Shown: positions 28,954-36,608, counted from the first letter of the stretch. The stretch: DNA of 64,000 nucleotides from Microbacterium sp. 1S1 (GCF_008271365.1 NZ_CP043430.1:2852001-2916000); one strand, 5' to 3'. Translations and numbers: made by a program. The notes: a model not told the origin generated them from the sequence alone.

Positions 28954-29403
28954 ATGAGAAAGCAGTCGAATCAGGCCCCCAGGACTCGCGCAACAGCAGC
29001 AATCGGAGCCATCGCACTTGCCACAATGATCGCAGTCAGCGGAGTAACTGCAGCTCACGCTGACGGATACAACGTCGTGGGCTCCCACGGCGGCCTCGGC
29101 CGCACCGAGCTCAACGTCAAGGGTTCCGGTCTGTACGTCAAGGGTGCGGACATCAGCCACAATCACGCGGCCGAGTTCTATCTGAACTTGTGCGGTCACC
29201 AGACGAAGTCGTGGGGGACGCTGAGGGACGGCGGAGGCACCAAGACCTCGTACTCATTCAAGAACAGCGGCTGCAGCTGGTACGCGTTCTGGGGATACAC
29301 CTCCCCCGCGGCATACTTCAAGCACGGCACGACCCTCAAAGGACAGGCCTACCACGACAAGGATTGGGCCGCGGGCATCCCGCAGGTCGGTATCTGGAGA
29401 TAG
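28954..29403 (+). CDS. Small secreted two-cysteine protein (bacteriocin-like candidate)
   Basis: 149 residues. ATG 28954 has a strong SD (AGGGAGG, 28942-28948). The N-terminus is a classic signal peptide: basic MRKQSNQAPRTR, a hydrophobic core and AHA before Asp37. The mature 113 residues are Gly/Ser/Thr- and aromatic-rich, with only two cysteines (Cys80 and Cys107), which could form one disulfide, and many His/Lys. No family is recognised. Its position, first in an operon with an export-type ABC system on a mobile island, resembles lactococcin-972-type bacteriocin loci, but I cannot confirm sequence similarity to that family. Confidence 0.75.
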   Translation: MRKQSNQAPRTRATAAIGAIALATMIAVSGVTAAHADGYNVVGSHGGLGRTELNVKGSGLYVKGADISHNHAAEFYLNLCGHQTKSWGTLRDGGGTKTSYSFKNSGCSWYAFWGYTSPAAYFKHGTTLKGQAYHDKDWAAGIPQVGIWR

Positions 29404-29405
29404 CA

Positions 29406-30044
29406 GTGACGAGTAACATTCGCGCTTGGCACCGGGCTCAAGTCCTCGTGCCAAGCGTCGTCCTCCTCGGCGCCCTTGCCCTAGCCGGTTGTGCCGCCGA
29501 GGCTCCCGTTACCGAACTCGACGTCAGCGAGATCGCGGCTGACACGACCCCATTCCAGGCGAAGATCCTTGAGGACGGGATGGTGAGCCCGGCCGAGTAT
29601 GAGCGAGCGCTTCTGTCACAGCGTGACTGTGTGGTGTCCGCTGGAGGTGACGCAGGGGAGATCGTGGACATCGGAAACGGTGAGAAGGGCTTTGAGTACT
29701 CAGTTACCGCTTCCACAGAACAAGAGCGGCTCAAGCTGGAAGCCGCCACGGAGGCGTGCGCTCGCGACTATATCGAGGACATAGGACTCGTTTGGGGCTT
29801 CCAAAACCTCCCGTCCCAGGAAGACCTCGACGACATGCGACCCCAGGTCGCTGCCTGTCTGCGTGGGGTCGGCATCGAAGTCGATGATGACTTCACGCGC
29901 GACACGCTAAAGGAAGAGGTGGGAGCGTCTGAGGCGAAGTACGAAGCGATGCGGCCGTGCGCGGAGGAATTCAAGGAGTTCTTCGCAGGAAATCCAGCTG
30001 AGCGCGACGAGACCAGCCATGTCGAGGAGGACGGGGGATCTTGA
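29406..30044 (+). CDS. Lipoprotein in the peptide/ABC operon
   Basis: 212 residues from GTG 29406, 2 bp after the previous stop and preceded by GGAG. The signal sequence ends in lipobox LAGC (Cys about residue 29). The mature part is acidic and helical; four further cysteines occur with regular context (QRDC, ATEAC, AACL, RPC), possibly two disulfides. Similar acidic Cys-bearing lipoproteins are common in Microbacterium, in my recollection. Its stop overlaps the next start (TTGA), so expression is coupled. Possible role: immunity or docking for the secreted protein (inference). Confidence 0.75.
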   Translation: MTSNIRAWHRAQVLVPSVVLLGALALAGCAAEAPVTELDVSEIAADTTPFQAKILEDGMVSPAEYERALLSQRDCVVSAGGDAGEIVDIGNGEKGFEYSVTASTEQERLKLEAATEACARDYIEDIGLVWGFQNLPSQEDLDDMRPQVAACLRGVGIEVDDDFTRDTLKEEVGASEAKYEAMRPCAEEFKEFFAGNPAERDETSHVEEDGGS

Positions 30045-31090
30045 GGTTCCTCCGAAACTGGCTGATCATTCTCTCCTGCGTAGCCATCCCTGTAGTTGGC
30101 CTCCTCGCCGGCATCAGCATTCTTCGTGAGATTGAACGCGCAGAGTCATCAGTGGTCCCCGAACGTGTGTGGCTTCCTATAGAGGCGCAGGTACTCGACT
30201 CATCCCAAACGCTGACTCTCGCTCTCAAATGGCGAGATGGAGCGCCCGTCGCTGCGCCCGCTTGGGAAGGAACCGTGACGAGCGTGGCAATCGCGCCCGG
30301 AGACACTGTGACGACCGGGACACGGGTCGTACAGATCGACGGCATTTGGCGTATCGCGGTCGCATCATCGATTCCGCTCTACACCGCGGTGAATGAGACA
30401 AGCACCTCCGCAGAGAAGACACTCGGCGTGGACGTGCTGAACCGTCTCGGATACTCCCATGTAGATCAGTGGGACTGGGATGCCGTTCTCGCGGTCCGAG
30501 ATCTCGCCTCAAACATCGGTGTTCCACACTCAGAGCTGGCGGACACCCTCGACCCAGCTTGGTTCGTGTGGCTCAGCGCCGAATCGATCAGCGTTGGAGC
30601 CGCGTCGGTACGAGCTGGACAACCAGCACCCACGACTGGGGAACCCGTGTTCACGACCAAACCTTCGCTGGCATCAGTCACAGCCGATGAGCAAACGACA
30701 ACGCTGCCTGAGTTCGACGGCAAGACGGCATGGACCCTCGCGGTCGATGACGCCGAGGTGTCCCTGAAGACGTTGCCGCTCTCTGACACGCCCGCCCTCG
30801 AAAAGTTGAGCAGCACGGTGGACGCCGGCACAGAGGAAATCACCGCGACGTTGGCATTGGAGAAGGCACCGACAGGCTGGTCCGTGCCGACCAAGGCTGT
30901 CGTCGCGCAACGGGACGGAAAGCAGTGCGTGTTTGTCAAAGGCGGAAAGAACGCCAGCGAGCCAGTCCTCATCACCTTGCTTCCAGGGGCGCCGCCGGGC
31001 ATTTCGTGGGTTTCTGCTAAAGGCTATGACCCAAGCATCCTCCTGCTCACGAACCCAGGCGAGTTTCGGTCGTCCAGATCATGCAGCTAG
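30041..31090 (+). CDS. Membrane-anchored adaptor with peptidoglycan-binding-like domain
   Basis: 349 residues, TTG 30041 overlapping the preceding stop. One N-terminal membrane anchor (residues about 7-27) is followed by an extracytoplasmic region. EGTVTSVAIAPGDTVTTGTRV looks like the first half of a lipoyl/barrel-sandwich motif of HlyD/MacA adaptors. IPLYTAVNETSTSAEKTLGV and following LNRLGY...VDQWDWDAVLAVRDL resemble a degenerate PG_binding_1 domain, as in actinobacterial peptidoglycan-binding efflux adaptors. The C-terminal half is beta-rich with DGKQCVFVKGG. It is the likely bridge between the MacB-type permease and the cell wall. Confidence 0.72.
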   Translation: MRFLRNWLIILSCVAIPVVGLLAGISILREIERAESSVVPERVWLPIEAQVLDSSQTLTLALKWRDGAPVAAPAWEGTVTSVAIAPGDTVTTGTRVVQIDGIWRIAVASSIPLYTAVNETSTSAEKTLGVDVLNRLGYSHVDQWDWDAVLAVRDLASNIGVPHSELADTLDPAWFVWLSAESISVGAASVRAGQPAPTTGEPVFTTKPSLASVTADEQTTTLPEFDGKTAWTLAVDDAEVSLKTLPLSDTPALEKLSSTVDAGTEEITATLALEKAPTGWSVPTKAVVAQRDGKQCVFVKGGKNASEPVLITLLPGAPPGISWVSAKGYDPSILLLTNPGEFRSSRSCS

Positions 31091-31719
31091 TGGTGAATCA
31101 GATCCGCTTTCGATACGCACGATCAGGAAGCCCGATCGTCGAGGACCTGACTTTCGCTGCGAAAGCGGGAGAAATCACCGTGCTGAGTGGCCCAAGCGGA
31201 TGCGGCAAGTCAACGGTGCTCGATCTCCTAGGCGGGCTGCGGGAAGTAGAGGCCGGCAGAATCGAGCTCCAAACGCGCGATGAAACACTGCCCCCAGGCC
31301 ACTACGGAGTGTCATGGGTGTCCCAGAGCAATCCGGTGATGGGCGGACGGAGCGCGAGGGACAACGCCGCTATTCCGCTTCTATCACTAGGTCACAGCAT
31401 GCGGAGCGCCCGCGCCTCTGCCGATGAGGCACTCCACCGAGTCGGGCTCGCGCATCGAGCTTCAGCACTCGTCAGAGAGCTATCCGGCGGTGAAGTACAG
31501 AGGGTCGTCATCGCTCGGTGTCTGGTTGCTCCCGCAGCAGTACTCCTTGCTGACGAACCAACGGGCCAACTCGACGGGCAGAACACTCGCCTCGTCATCG
31601 ACGCGATACGCGCAATCGCTGAATCGGGCCGTGTGGTGATCCTCGCGTCTCACGACCCATGGGTGATGAACCAGTGCGATCAGCATCTTCCCCTGCGCAC
31701 CGGTGCCAGCTATGAGTAA
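31081..31719 (+). CDS. ABC transporter ATPase, MacB/LolD type
   Basis: 212 residues; ATG 31081 overlaps the adaptor gene by 10 nt. Walker A GPSGCGKST (37-45), Q-loop Gln82, signature LSGGE (134-138), Walker B VLLADE (154-159), and H-loop His191 in ASHDP are all present, so it should hydrolyse ATP. The LADEPTGQLD segment is typical of the MacB/LolD/FtsE class, including exporters annotated as bacteriocin export ATPases. It pairs with the next permease gene, whose start lies inside its end. Confidence 0.88.
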   Translation: MQLVVNQIRFRYARSGSPIVEDLTFAAKAGEITVLSGPSGCGKSTVLDLLGGLREVEAGRIELQTRDETLPPGHYGVSWVSQSNPVMGGRSARDNAAIPLLSLGHSMRSARASADEALHRVGLAHRASALVRELSGGEVQRVVIARCLVAPAAVLLADEPTGQLDGQNTRLVIDAIRAIAESGRVVILASHDPWVMNQCDQHLPLRTGASYE

Positions 31720-32788
31720 CATCAGGGCGAAGGAGATTCTCGCCGAAGCACTTAGATCTGCGGCAGCCAGGCCAGCTAGATTCCTGGCACTGGCCGTCCT
31801 GTCCATCTTGCCTCTGGCTGGACTCATCCTTCTCGAGACAGCTGAGTCCAACACCATCCGAACCGCAGAAGAGGACGCAGTCGCCACAGGCGCATATGTT
31901 CTCACTGTCACCAACGACGGCAACAAGTTCGACGGCAGCTCGTGTGCCCGCGCGCAAGACCTCGCGATGGTCGTGCGCAGTGGCGTGATCTACGAAACCC
32001 GGTCTGCCACCCTCGTCGATTTCCCAACCGTACCCCTCCAGTTAGCGGTGGTGAGCCCCGGTCTCGTCCAGGTCGCGGACCCGAACATCCGCTATGAAGC
32101 AGTCGGGACATACGTGCTGGGAGACGCCGTCTCCGAGGAGCTGTCGCTGCAGGCCGGCAGCCCCCTACGCGTAAAGGGCGAGCGAGTAGGCACAGTGGGT
32201 GGCTTCGATACCGACACGCGCCGCGCCGAAGCTCAGGCCCGGTGGATGTACCGCGTCGATCAGAGGGCGTTGGATCGACCCATCGTCCAATGCTGGCTGG
32301 AAACCGCCCCCGGACAGCTCGCCGAACTCACCGCCTTAGTGCCGCTTCTGTTCGATGGACTCGATACCCTGCGGGCATCGACACTCGCCTCGTCCGATGC
32401 ACTCGATCAGGTGAAGACACGATTCGAGCAGCGCCCATCGAAGTATGGATGGATCGCCTTGGGCGTGCTGTTGGGCATGATCACGTTCATCTCCATATCG
32501 AGCAGGCGATCTGAGTACGCTATCTACATCACATCCGGGCTAGCACGCCACGAAGTAGCGTTAGTAACAACCGTGGAGTACTGGGTTCTTGCGACATTCA
32601 CTGGCGCTGCGAGTTTCTGCATCGCCGTAGGAATCCAGACCACTTTTGGTGCGCCGTTATACAGCGTGATGGAGGTAGCCCTCCAAACTCTGCTGCTCAC
32701 TCTCACCACCGGCGCGATCGTGTGCGGATCTCTCAGCGCTTTCGTATGGGCTAACGACCTTTCCCGCGCGCTGAAGAATCGAGACTGA
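31712..32788 (+). CDS. MacB/FtsX-like ABC permease
   Basis: 358 residues, ATG 31712 overlapping the ATPase end by 8 nt (GTG 31703 is an alternative). Topology is that of a MacB-type permease: one N-terminal helix (about residues 23-42), an extracytoplasmic domain of about 200 residues, then three C-terminal helices (about 250-268, 290-310, 322-345). The extracytoplasmic domain is not obviously conserved and contains two cysteines (SSCARA, IVQCWL). Such permeases move substrates on the outer face of the membrane by mechanotransmission rather than pumping across it. It ends the five-gene operon. Confidence 0.8.
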   Translation: MSNIRAKEILAEALRSAAARPARFLALAVLSILPLAGLILLETAESNTIRTAEEDAVATGAYVLTVTNDGNKFDGSSCARAQDLAMVVRSGVIYETRSATLVDFPTVPLQLAVVSPGLVQVADPNIRYEAVGTYVLGDAVSEELSLQAGSPLRVKGERVGTVGGFDTDTRRAEAQARWMYRVDQRALDRPIVQCWLETAPGQLAELTALVPLLFDGLDTLRASTLASSDALDQVKTRFEQRPSKYGWIALGVLLGMITFISISSRRSEYAIYITSGLARHEVALVTTVEYWVLATFTGAASFCIAVGIQTTFGAPLYSVMEVALQTLLLTLTTGAIVCGSLSAFVWANDLSRALKNRD

Positions 32789-32956
32789 CTTGTTGATAGG
32801 TCGTCGGGCGGTTGCTCGGCGTCGCTGACGAGCGACTCCGATTCGGTCAACGCGAGGGCGGCCCGCTCCTGCTCGGAGAAGAACGCGGACTCGGCGGCAG
32901 GGGTTCGCCCCCATCGAGCTCGCCTTGACGCGAGCGTGAACCGTCACACGCCGCCT

Positions 32957-33227
32957 CCCCGCAGCCGGCAAGGACTTGGTCGATAGCGTGACGGTCCGCG
33001 TCGGCGATCGACAGGCTGTACTTCGCGGAGATCTGCACGTACGAGGCCACATACGTGCACGCGTACGCGGTGTTCGGCGGCATCCAATCCGAGGGGCCCT
33101 TCGCGGACTTCGACGTGTTCGTGGGACCGTCGACAGCTAGCAGCACCATCGGGTCGTTTGCGTACGCCTCGCGCTGCTCGTCGGTCCACGCGTACGCGCC
33201 CGCCGCCCACACGTCCGCAAGAGCATG
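32957..33227 (-). pseudogene. HNH endonuclease (DUF1524/GmrSD C-terminal-like) fragment
   Basis: On the minus strand the segment ALADVWAAGAYAWTDEQR, VLLAVDGPTNTSKSAKGPSDWMPPN and YACTYVASYVQISAKYSLSI matches the C-terminal half of small exported HNH-family nucleases. The upstream half with the catalytic DHVV...H region is missing; what precedes it in frame (from 33317) is unrelated. Downstream of the fragment the frame continues into unrelated Pro/Ser-rich sequence to 32847. It is a gene remnant, in agreement with decay of this part of the island. Confidence 0.7.
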
Positions 33228-33275
33228 CCTACATATGTGCGGCGGCGGCGTCGACGTGCGCAGATGCGCATAAGG

Positions 33276-33347
33276 CAGTGGCGACAGGATTTGCACCGGA
33301 CTCCCGGTCTCGGACACCGGCGCTTGGGTCCGCTAGGCGACGCCCCC
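33276..33347 (-). pseudogene. Degenerate tRNA-like sequence (Arg-CCG-like anticodon arm)
   Basis: Read on the minus strand, 72 nt resemble a tRNA: acceptor GGGGGCG/CGCCACT (6 of 7 pairs), a D-loop-like GCCTAGCGGACCCAAG, a perfect anticodon stem CCGGT/ACCGG with loop GTCCGAG (anticodon CCG), and TGCAAAT in the T-loop place. The D-stem looks broken by a missing G and the T-stem does not pair well, so it is probably non-functional. It lies inside the island between two gene remnants. A chance resemblance is possible. Confidence 0.35.
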
Positions 33348-33959
33348 TCGTCCAGCACGGTTCGCAGACGAGGTGCCGGACATCGTATCCCCTGGACCAA
33401 CACAGGGACCGGGCGGTGTTGGGTGGCGCGACCTGCATCAGTCGGGCGATGACGCATGGTAGTGCTCGTGGAGGGAGGCGTCGGGCGGGGCGTTCCGATG
33501 ATCTTGCGCAGGCGCCGTGACTGACGAAGAGGCGGCGCGGCCCACTCCAGCGGTACCTCGGCACGGCCTCACGAGGTCACGTTCGTGAATGTCCCGTCGC
33601 ACGACCGAAACACAACAGCCGCCGGGGTCAGCATTCCACCCCGGGGCGAGCAGGAACACCAGTAACAGCACCAGGGCTCGGAACGGCGAAGGAGGACGCT
33701 GCGACGACGCCACCTGCACCGCCCACGGGCTGGCTCCTAGCGATGACCGAAGTGTGTGCCCGAGACGCGTGCTCGTTCGCTGACTTCAAGGGTCAGTTCA
33801 TCCTGTGATACCCGAGTGCAGGTGGCGTTGTACAGGCCGGCTACTACAGTCTCGCCTTGTCTGCATGACACCACGAGGGCGTCGAGGGCGAAGCGAGACT
33901 CGGCTCGATCGCTCTGCAGAAGGCGGATAACAGGCCCTCCGTCAGTCTCGATTATTCTG
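33348..33959. other. Decayed island DNA without recognisable gene
   Basis: About 610 bp between the tRNA-like sequence and the truncated CPBP gene. The open frames here have no recognised domain, no membrane pattern and Arg/Pro-heavy composition typical of chance frames. The frame leading into the CPBP gene is open from 33756 but its translation (residues 1-68) does not resemble the missing CPBP N-terminus. Confidence 0.5.
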
Positions 33960-34670
33960 ATGCTTCCGGCGCTCTTCTTCGCCTCCAGGCTCGTTCAGGG
34001 CCGCGGCGTCGGGTACCTGTCGTCCGTCACCGGCCGGCTGCGCATGAGATGGCTCGGGGTGAGCGTCATCATCGCCGCGAGCGTCCTCCCCATCGTGTTG
34101 TTGGCCGCTCTGGGGCTCCGGCTGGCCATGGGCGCGCCTACCCGCGTCGACCTCACCCATCCGAACGTCTGGTTGCTGAGCGTTCTCGTAATCGTGTTGA
34201 TCCCGTTCCAAGCAATGGCAGAAGAGTATGTCTTCCGCGGCTACCTCATGCAGCTCGTCGGTGCCTGGCTCCGCCGCCCCGTCTATGCCATCCTCCTCCC
34301 CATCCCGCTGTTCACCTTCGGGCACTACTACGACCTCTGGGGCATGCTCGACGTGACCGTCTTCGCCATCGCCGCCGCCTGGCTCACCTGGCGCACTGGC
34401 GGCCTGGAAGCTGCCATCGCTCTCCACGTCGTCAACAACATCCTCGTGATGCTGCTCAACGCGATGGGCATCGATCTCAGCGACGGCGTCCTCGGACTCC
34501 CCGGACTACTGATCTCCACCATCGGCGTCGTGGGCTACACCGTCCTCATCGTCCGTTTCGCCGACCGACTCCGAATCGAACGCGGTCGCGCTCTCATCGG
34601 AAGCGACCAGGATGGGAGCCTCTCACTCCGCGCGAGGCCCGGTCAGGCGGCACCGCATGGCATTGGCTGA
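33960..34670 (+). CDS. CPBP family intramembrane metalloprotease, 5' truncated
   Basis: 236 residues from the in-frame ATG 33960. The catalytic core is intact: EEYVFRG (Glu88, Glu89, Arg93), FGHYYD (Phe120, His122) and HVVNN (His156, Asn160), within about six membrane helices. Usual relatives have roughly 60-80 more N-terminal residues with one or two extra helices; these are absent and replaced by non-homologous sequence. It may be a shortened but working protease or a pseudogene. CPBP (Abi) proteins are known in bacteriocin self-immunity, which is notable next to the peptide operon. No good SD precedes the ATG. Confidence 0.65.
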   Translation: MLPALFFASRLVQGRGVGYLSSVTGRLRMRWLGVSVIIAASVLPIVLLAALGLRLAMGAPTRVDLTHPNVWLLSVLVIVLIPFQAMAEEYVFRGYLMQLVGAWLRRPVYAILLPIPLFTFGHYYDLWGMLDVTVFAIAAAWLTWRTGGLEAAIALHVVNNILVMLLNAMGIDLSDGVLGLPGLLISTIGVVGYTVLIVRFADRLRIERGRALIGSDQDGSLSLRARPGQAAPHGIG

Positions 34671-35021
34671 CCGCCGCAACATCTGGCGCCTCCCCGCGTG
34701 CCGTCACCGCCCGCTTTCTCCCGACCTCCGTTAACTGGGGATAAGCCCCCCGTCAGCGTCACGTCCTCGCCCCCGGACACCCGGAGCGAGCGGCGGAACC
34801 GTGCTCGCTCCCTGGCACGTACCCGACGCGAAAGCGGGTGATGCACCAGGTGTGACCTAGGATCCACGCCAGCCAGACACCGGAGAAGTCCCGACTTACT
34901 CACGCTAAACAGCAGCAACTAGCGGTAACCAACCCGACTGTTGCCGACACCGAAGCCACGGCAGTTGCTAAAGTCCATCGCAGATCAACAACAACCAGAA
35001 AAGACCAGACTGCACGCAAGC
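34671..35021. other. Right end of island, no gene
   Basis: About 350 bp with no recognised coding sequence. Its right half (about 34890-35010) is visibly AT-richer than the flanks (runs such as CAACAACAACCAGAAAAGACC), as in the attachment arms of integrated elements, and contains the 13-bp repeat at 34892. Confidence 0.55.
34892..34904 (+). repeat. 13-bp direct repeat, right copy (possible integrase arm site)
   Basis: CGACTTACTCACG, identical to 28300-28312, about 117 bp inside the right attachment repeat. Confidence 0.5.
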
Positions 35022-35069
35022 CATGCAGGGGGTCAGGGGTTCGAGTCCCCTCGGGTCCACGAAAAACCC
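35022..35069 (+). repeat. Right attachment repeat (attR), copy of the tRNA-Ala 3' end
   Basis: 48 bp that match 28198-28245 with one mismatch. It begins in the anticodon loop region and includes the whole T-arm and 3' acceptor strand. The upstream tRNA half is absent (GCACGCAAG precedes it), so no second tRNA is made. A terminator-like hairpin follows immediately (35062-35089), presumably the original one left from before insertion. Confidence 0.85.
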
Positions 35070-35089
35070 TCGGTCCGCCGGGAGTTTTT
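35062..35089 (+). terminator. Hairpin after attR, probable ancestral tRNA terminator
   Basis: AAAAACCCTCGG, TCCG, CCGGGAGTTTTT form a 12-bp stem with two non-Watson-Crick G-T/T-G-type positions and a T-run. It parallels the hairpin after the intact tRNA (28238-28265) but differs in sequence. Confidence 0.5.
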
Positions 35090-35286
35090 GCGTACCCGGG
35101 TCGGTTGCCGAGGCGCCGCATCAGGCGTTGACGCCGTAAGGCCCGCGCTCGGGGACGACCTGCCTGCTGTGGCCCGATCGCCTGACGCTGCGTGACCTCC
35201 TAGCGGCCGCCGGCATGCCCCGTCAACCGCCTCCCCCGCAGACGCGAGCGCGCGTAGACAGAGGGCGTCCGACGAAAGGAGACGAC

Positions 35287-35460
35287 ATGTCCAACACGAC
35301 TCCGCCGATCCCGCCTCTCCCACCGATCGCGGACGGCGACGAGGAAGACGTCCCGACGCGCGAAGTCGACGGCGACGAGGTGCTCGACGAGGACATCGAC
35401 GACGCACGGATCGACAGCGCGGAGGCCGACCGCGCCGCGACCACCGGCGAAGGCGACTGA
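35287..35460 (+). CDS. Small acidic protein of unknown function (57 aa)
   Basis: ATG 35287 is preceded by AAAGGAG at good spacing, and a terminator hairpin follows at 35474, so this looks like a real short gene. The product is very acidic with a Pro-rich N-terminus (PPIPPLPPI) and runs of Asp/Glu (DEEDVPTREVDGDEVLDEDIDD), probably unstructured. No family is recognised. It is the first gene outside the island on the right. Confidence 0.65.
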   Translation: MSNTTPPIPPLPPIADGDEEDVPTREVDGDEVLDEDIDDARIDSAEADRAATTGEGD

Positions 35461-35473
35461 CTCCGACAGCGAT

Positions 35474-35505
35474 GATGGGCGCCACCTCGGCGAGGGGCGC
35501 CCATC
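35474..35505 (+). terminator. Terminator of the small acidic gene
   Basis: GATGGGCGCC (35474-35483) pairs perfectly with GGCGCCCATC (35496-35505) across a 12-nt loop. Confidence 0.7.
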
Positions 35506-35521
35506 TGTCGTGCCGCGCGGA

Positions 35522-35806
35522 CTAGGTGGCCAGCAGCGGCGGACGGTGCGGGATGGAGATGGGCCGTGTGGCCCGGCTCGCTCCCTGCATCCTCTCGACC
35601 TCCTCCAGGACCTCGAACGCCGTGCCGTAGCGGATCGCCAGCGGCAGATCACGAAGCCACGTCACCTCGACCTCGGTGTCGGCGAGTTCGTACACGCAGG
35701 CGACGACGTGGCGCGGGTCGTTCTGGGGATAGCGCAGGTCGTTGATCACCCACTCCGACGGCGTGATCCGGTGAAGCACGAAACGGGGATCAGGAACTTC
35801 TGACAT
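35522..35806 (-). CDS. Conserved hypothetical protein (94 aa)
   Basis: 94 residues, beginning MSEVPDPRFVLHRITPSEW, with no signal or membrane segment. The W..NDLRYPQNDPRHVVACVYEL stretch looks like a compact alpha/beta protein found in Microbacteriaceae, but I cannot name a function. It is monocistronic, separated by 111 bp from the SDR gene upstream. Confidence 0.65.
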   Translation of the reverse strand: MSEVPDPRFVLHRITPSEWVINDLRYPQNDPRHVVACVYELADTEVEVTWLRDLPLAIRYGTAFEVLEEVERMQGASRATRPISIPHRPPLLAT

Positions 35807-35917
35807 CAGTCGGCCCTCCAGGACTCTCTGACAGGAGTTTTACTATCGCGCGTCCAGGAAGGAAGGCCCTTGACACCCCGACGAGGAGGTGCAGGAGAAT
35901 AGTCTGATCGGCCGTTC

Positions 35918-36607
35918 TCAGCCCTGCGGACGCACCGTGAGATCCGTCAGCTGCGCATCGCGGGGAAGGTCGAGGGCCGTGATGATGGTCGTCGCGATCG
36001 CCTCCGGCGTGATGAACAACGACGCGTCGTAGTCCTGACCCTCCTGCCGGTGAACGCGCTCCTGCATGGGGGTCGCCGTGCGCCCAGGGTAGACCGAGGT
36101 CACTCGGACGCCGTGCTCGGACTCCTCCTGCCGGAGAGCGTCTGCCAGCGCCCGCAGGCCGTGCTTCGACGCGGCATACGCCGACCACCCGGGATTGGCC
36201 CGCAGTCCTGCTCCCGAATTGACGAAGACGACGTGCCCACGCGATACCCGCAGGACGGGAAGGAGAAGCCGGGTGAGCTCCGCCGGGGCGACGAGGTTCA
36301 CGGCCAGTTGCTGATCCCACAGCGCGGGCGTGAGTTCTCCGACCGTGCCGAGGTCCACGACTCCGGCGGCATGCACGAGGGAGTCGATGCGTTCGGGAAG
36401 ACTCTGCTTCGACAGCGCCCACGAGAGACGCCCGGGTTGCGCGAGGTCGCCGACGACCGTCGAGACCCCGGGGAGTGCGTCCGCGATCTGTCGAGCGCGC
36501 CCCGCGTCGCGCGCGAGCGCCACCACCGCGTCGCCCCGCTCCAGGAGTCGACGAGCCAGCGAGGCTCCGATGCCCGAGCCTGCACCGGTGAGCAGGTGCG
36601 TCGCCAT
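35918..36607 (-). CDS. SDR family oxidoreductase
   Basis: 229-residue classical short-chain dehydrogenase. The cofactor motif is TGAGSGIG near the N-terminus; catalytic Ser is in VFVNSGAG, and YAASKHG supplies the Tyr-Lys pair. The PGRTATPMQ segment is typical after the active site. Cytosolic, substrate unknown. It is the last gene of the long minus-strand run, 1 bp after rsfS. Confidence 0.9.
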   Translation of the reverse strand: MATHLLTGAGSGIGASLARRLLERGDAVVALARDAGRARQIADALPGVSTVVGDLAQPGRLSWALSKQSLPERIDSLVHAAGVVDLGTVGELTPALWDQQLAVNLVAPAELTRLLLPVLRVSRGHVVFVNSGAGLRANPGWSAYAASKHGLRALADALRQEESEHGVRVTSVYPGRTATPMQERVHRQEGQDYDASLFITPEAIATTIITALDLPRDAQLTDLTVRPQG

Positions 36608-36608
36608 G

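Noticed and set aside
28954..29403. Naming the small secreted protein lactococcin 972
   Set aside because: The genetic setting is similar but I could not see the family's conserved pattern, and this protein has two cysteines. Left as bacteriocin-like candidate only.
33229..33564. Search for an integrase or excisionase in the island
   Set aside because: No frame in 28236-35021 shows tyrosine or serine recombinase motifs; the frames in this part have no recognised domain.
33438..33719. Minus-strand frame of 93 codons with a hydrophobic N-terminus
   Set aside because: The hydrophobic run is short, there is no SD, and the rest is Arg/Ser/Ala-rich; it is in visibly decayed DNA.
35022..35069. A second tRNA-Ala gene
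   Set aside because: Only the 3' 38 nt match; the acceptor 5' strand, D-arm and anticodon stem are missing, so it is an attachment repeat.
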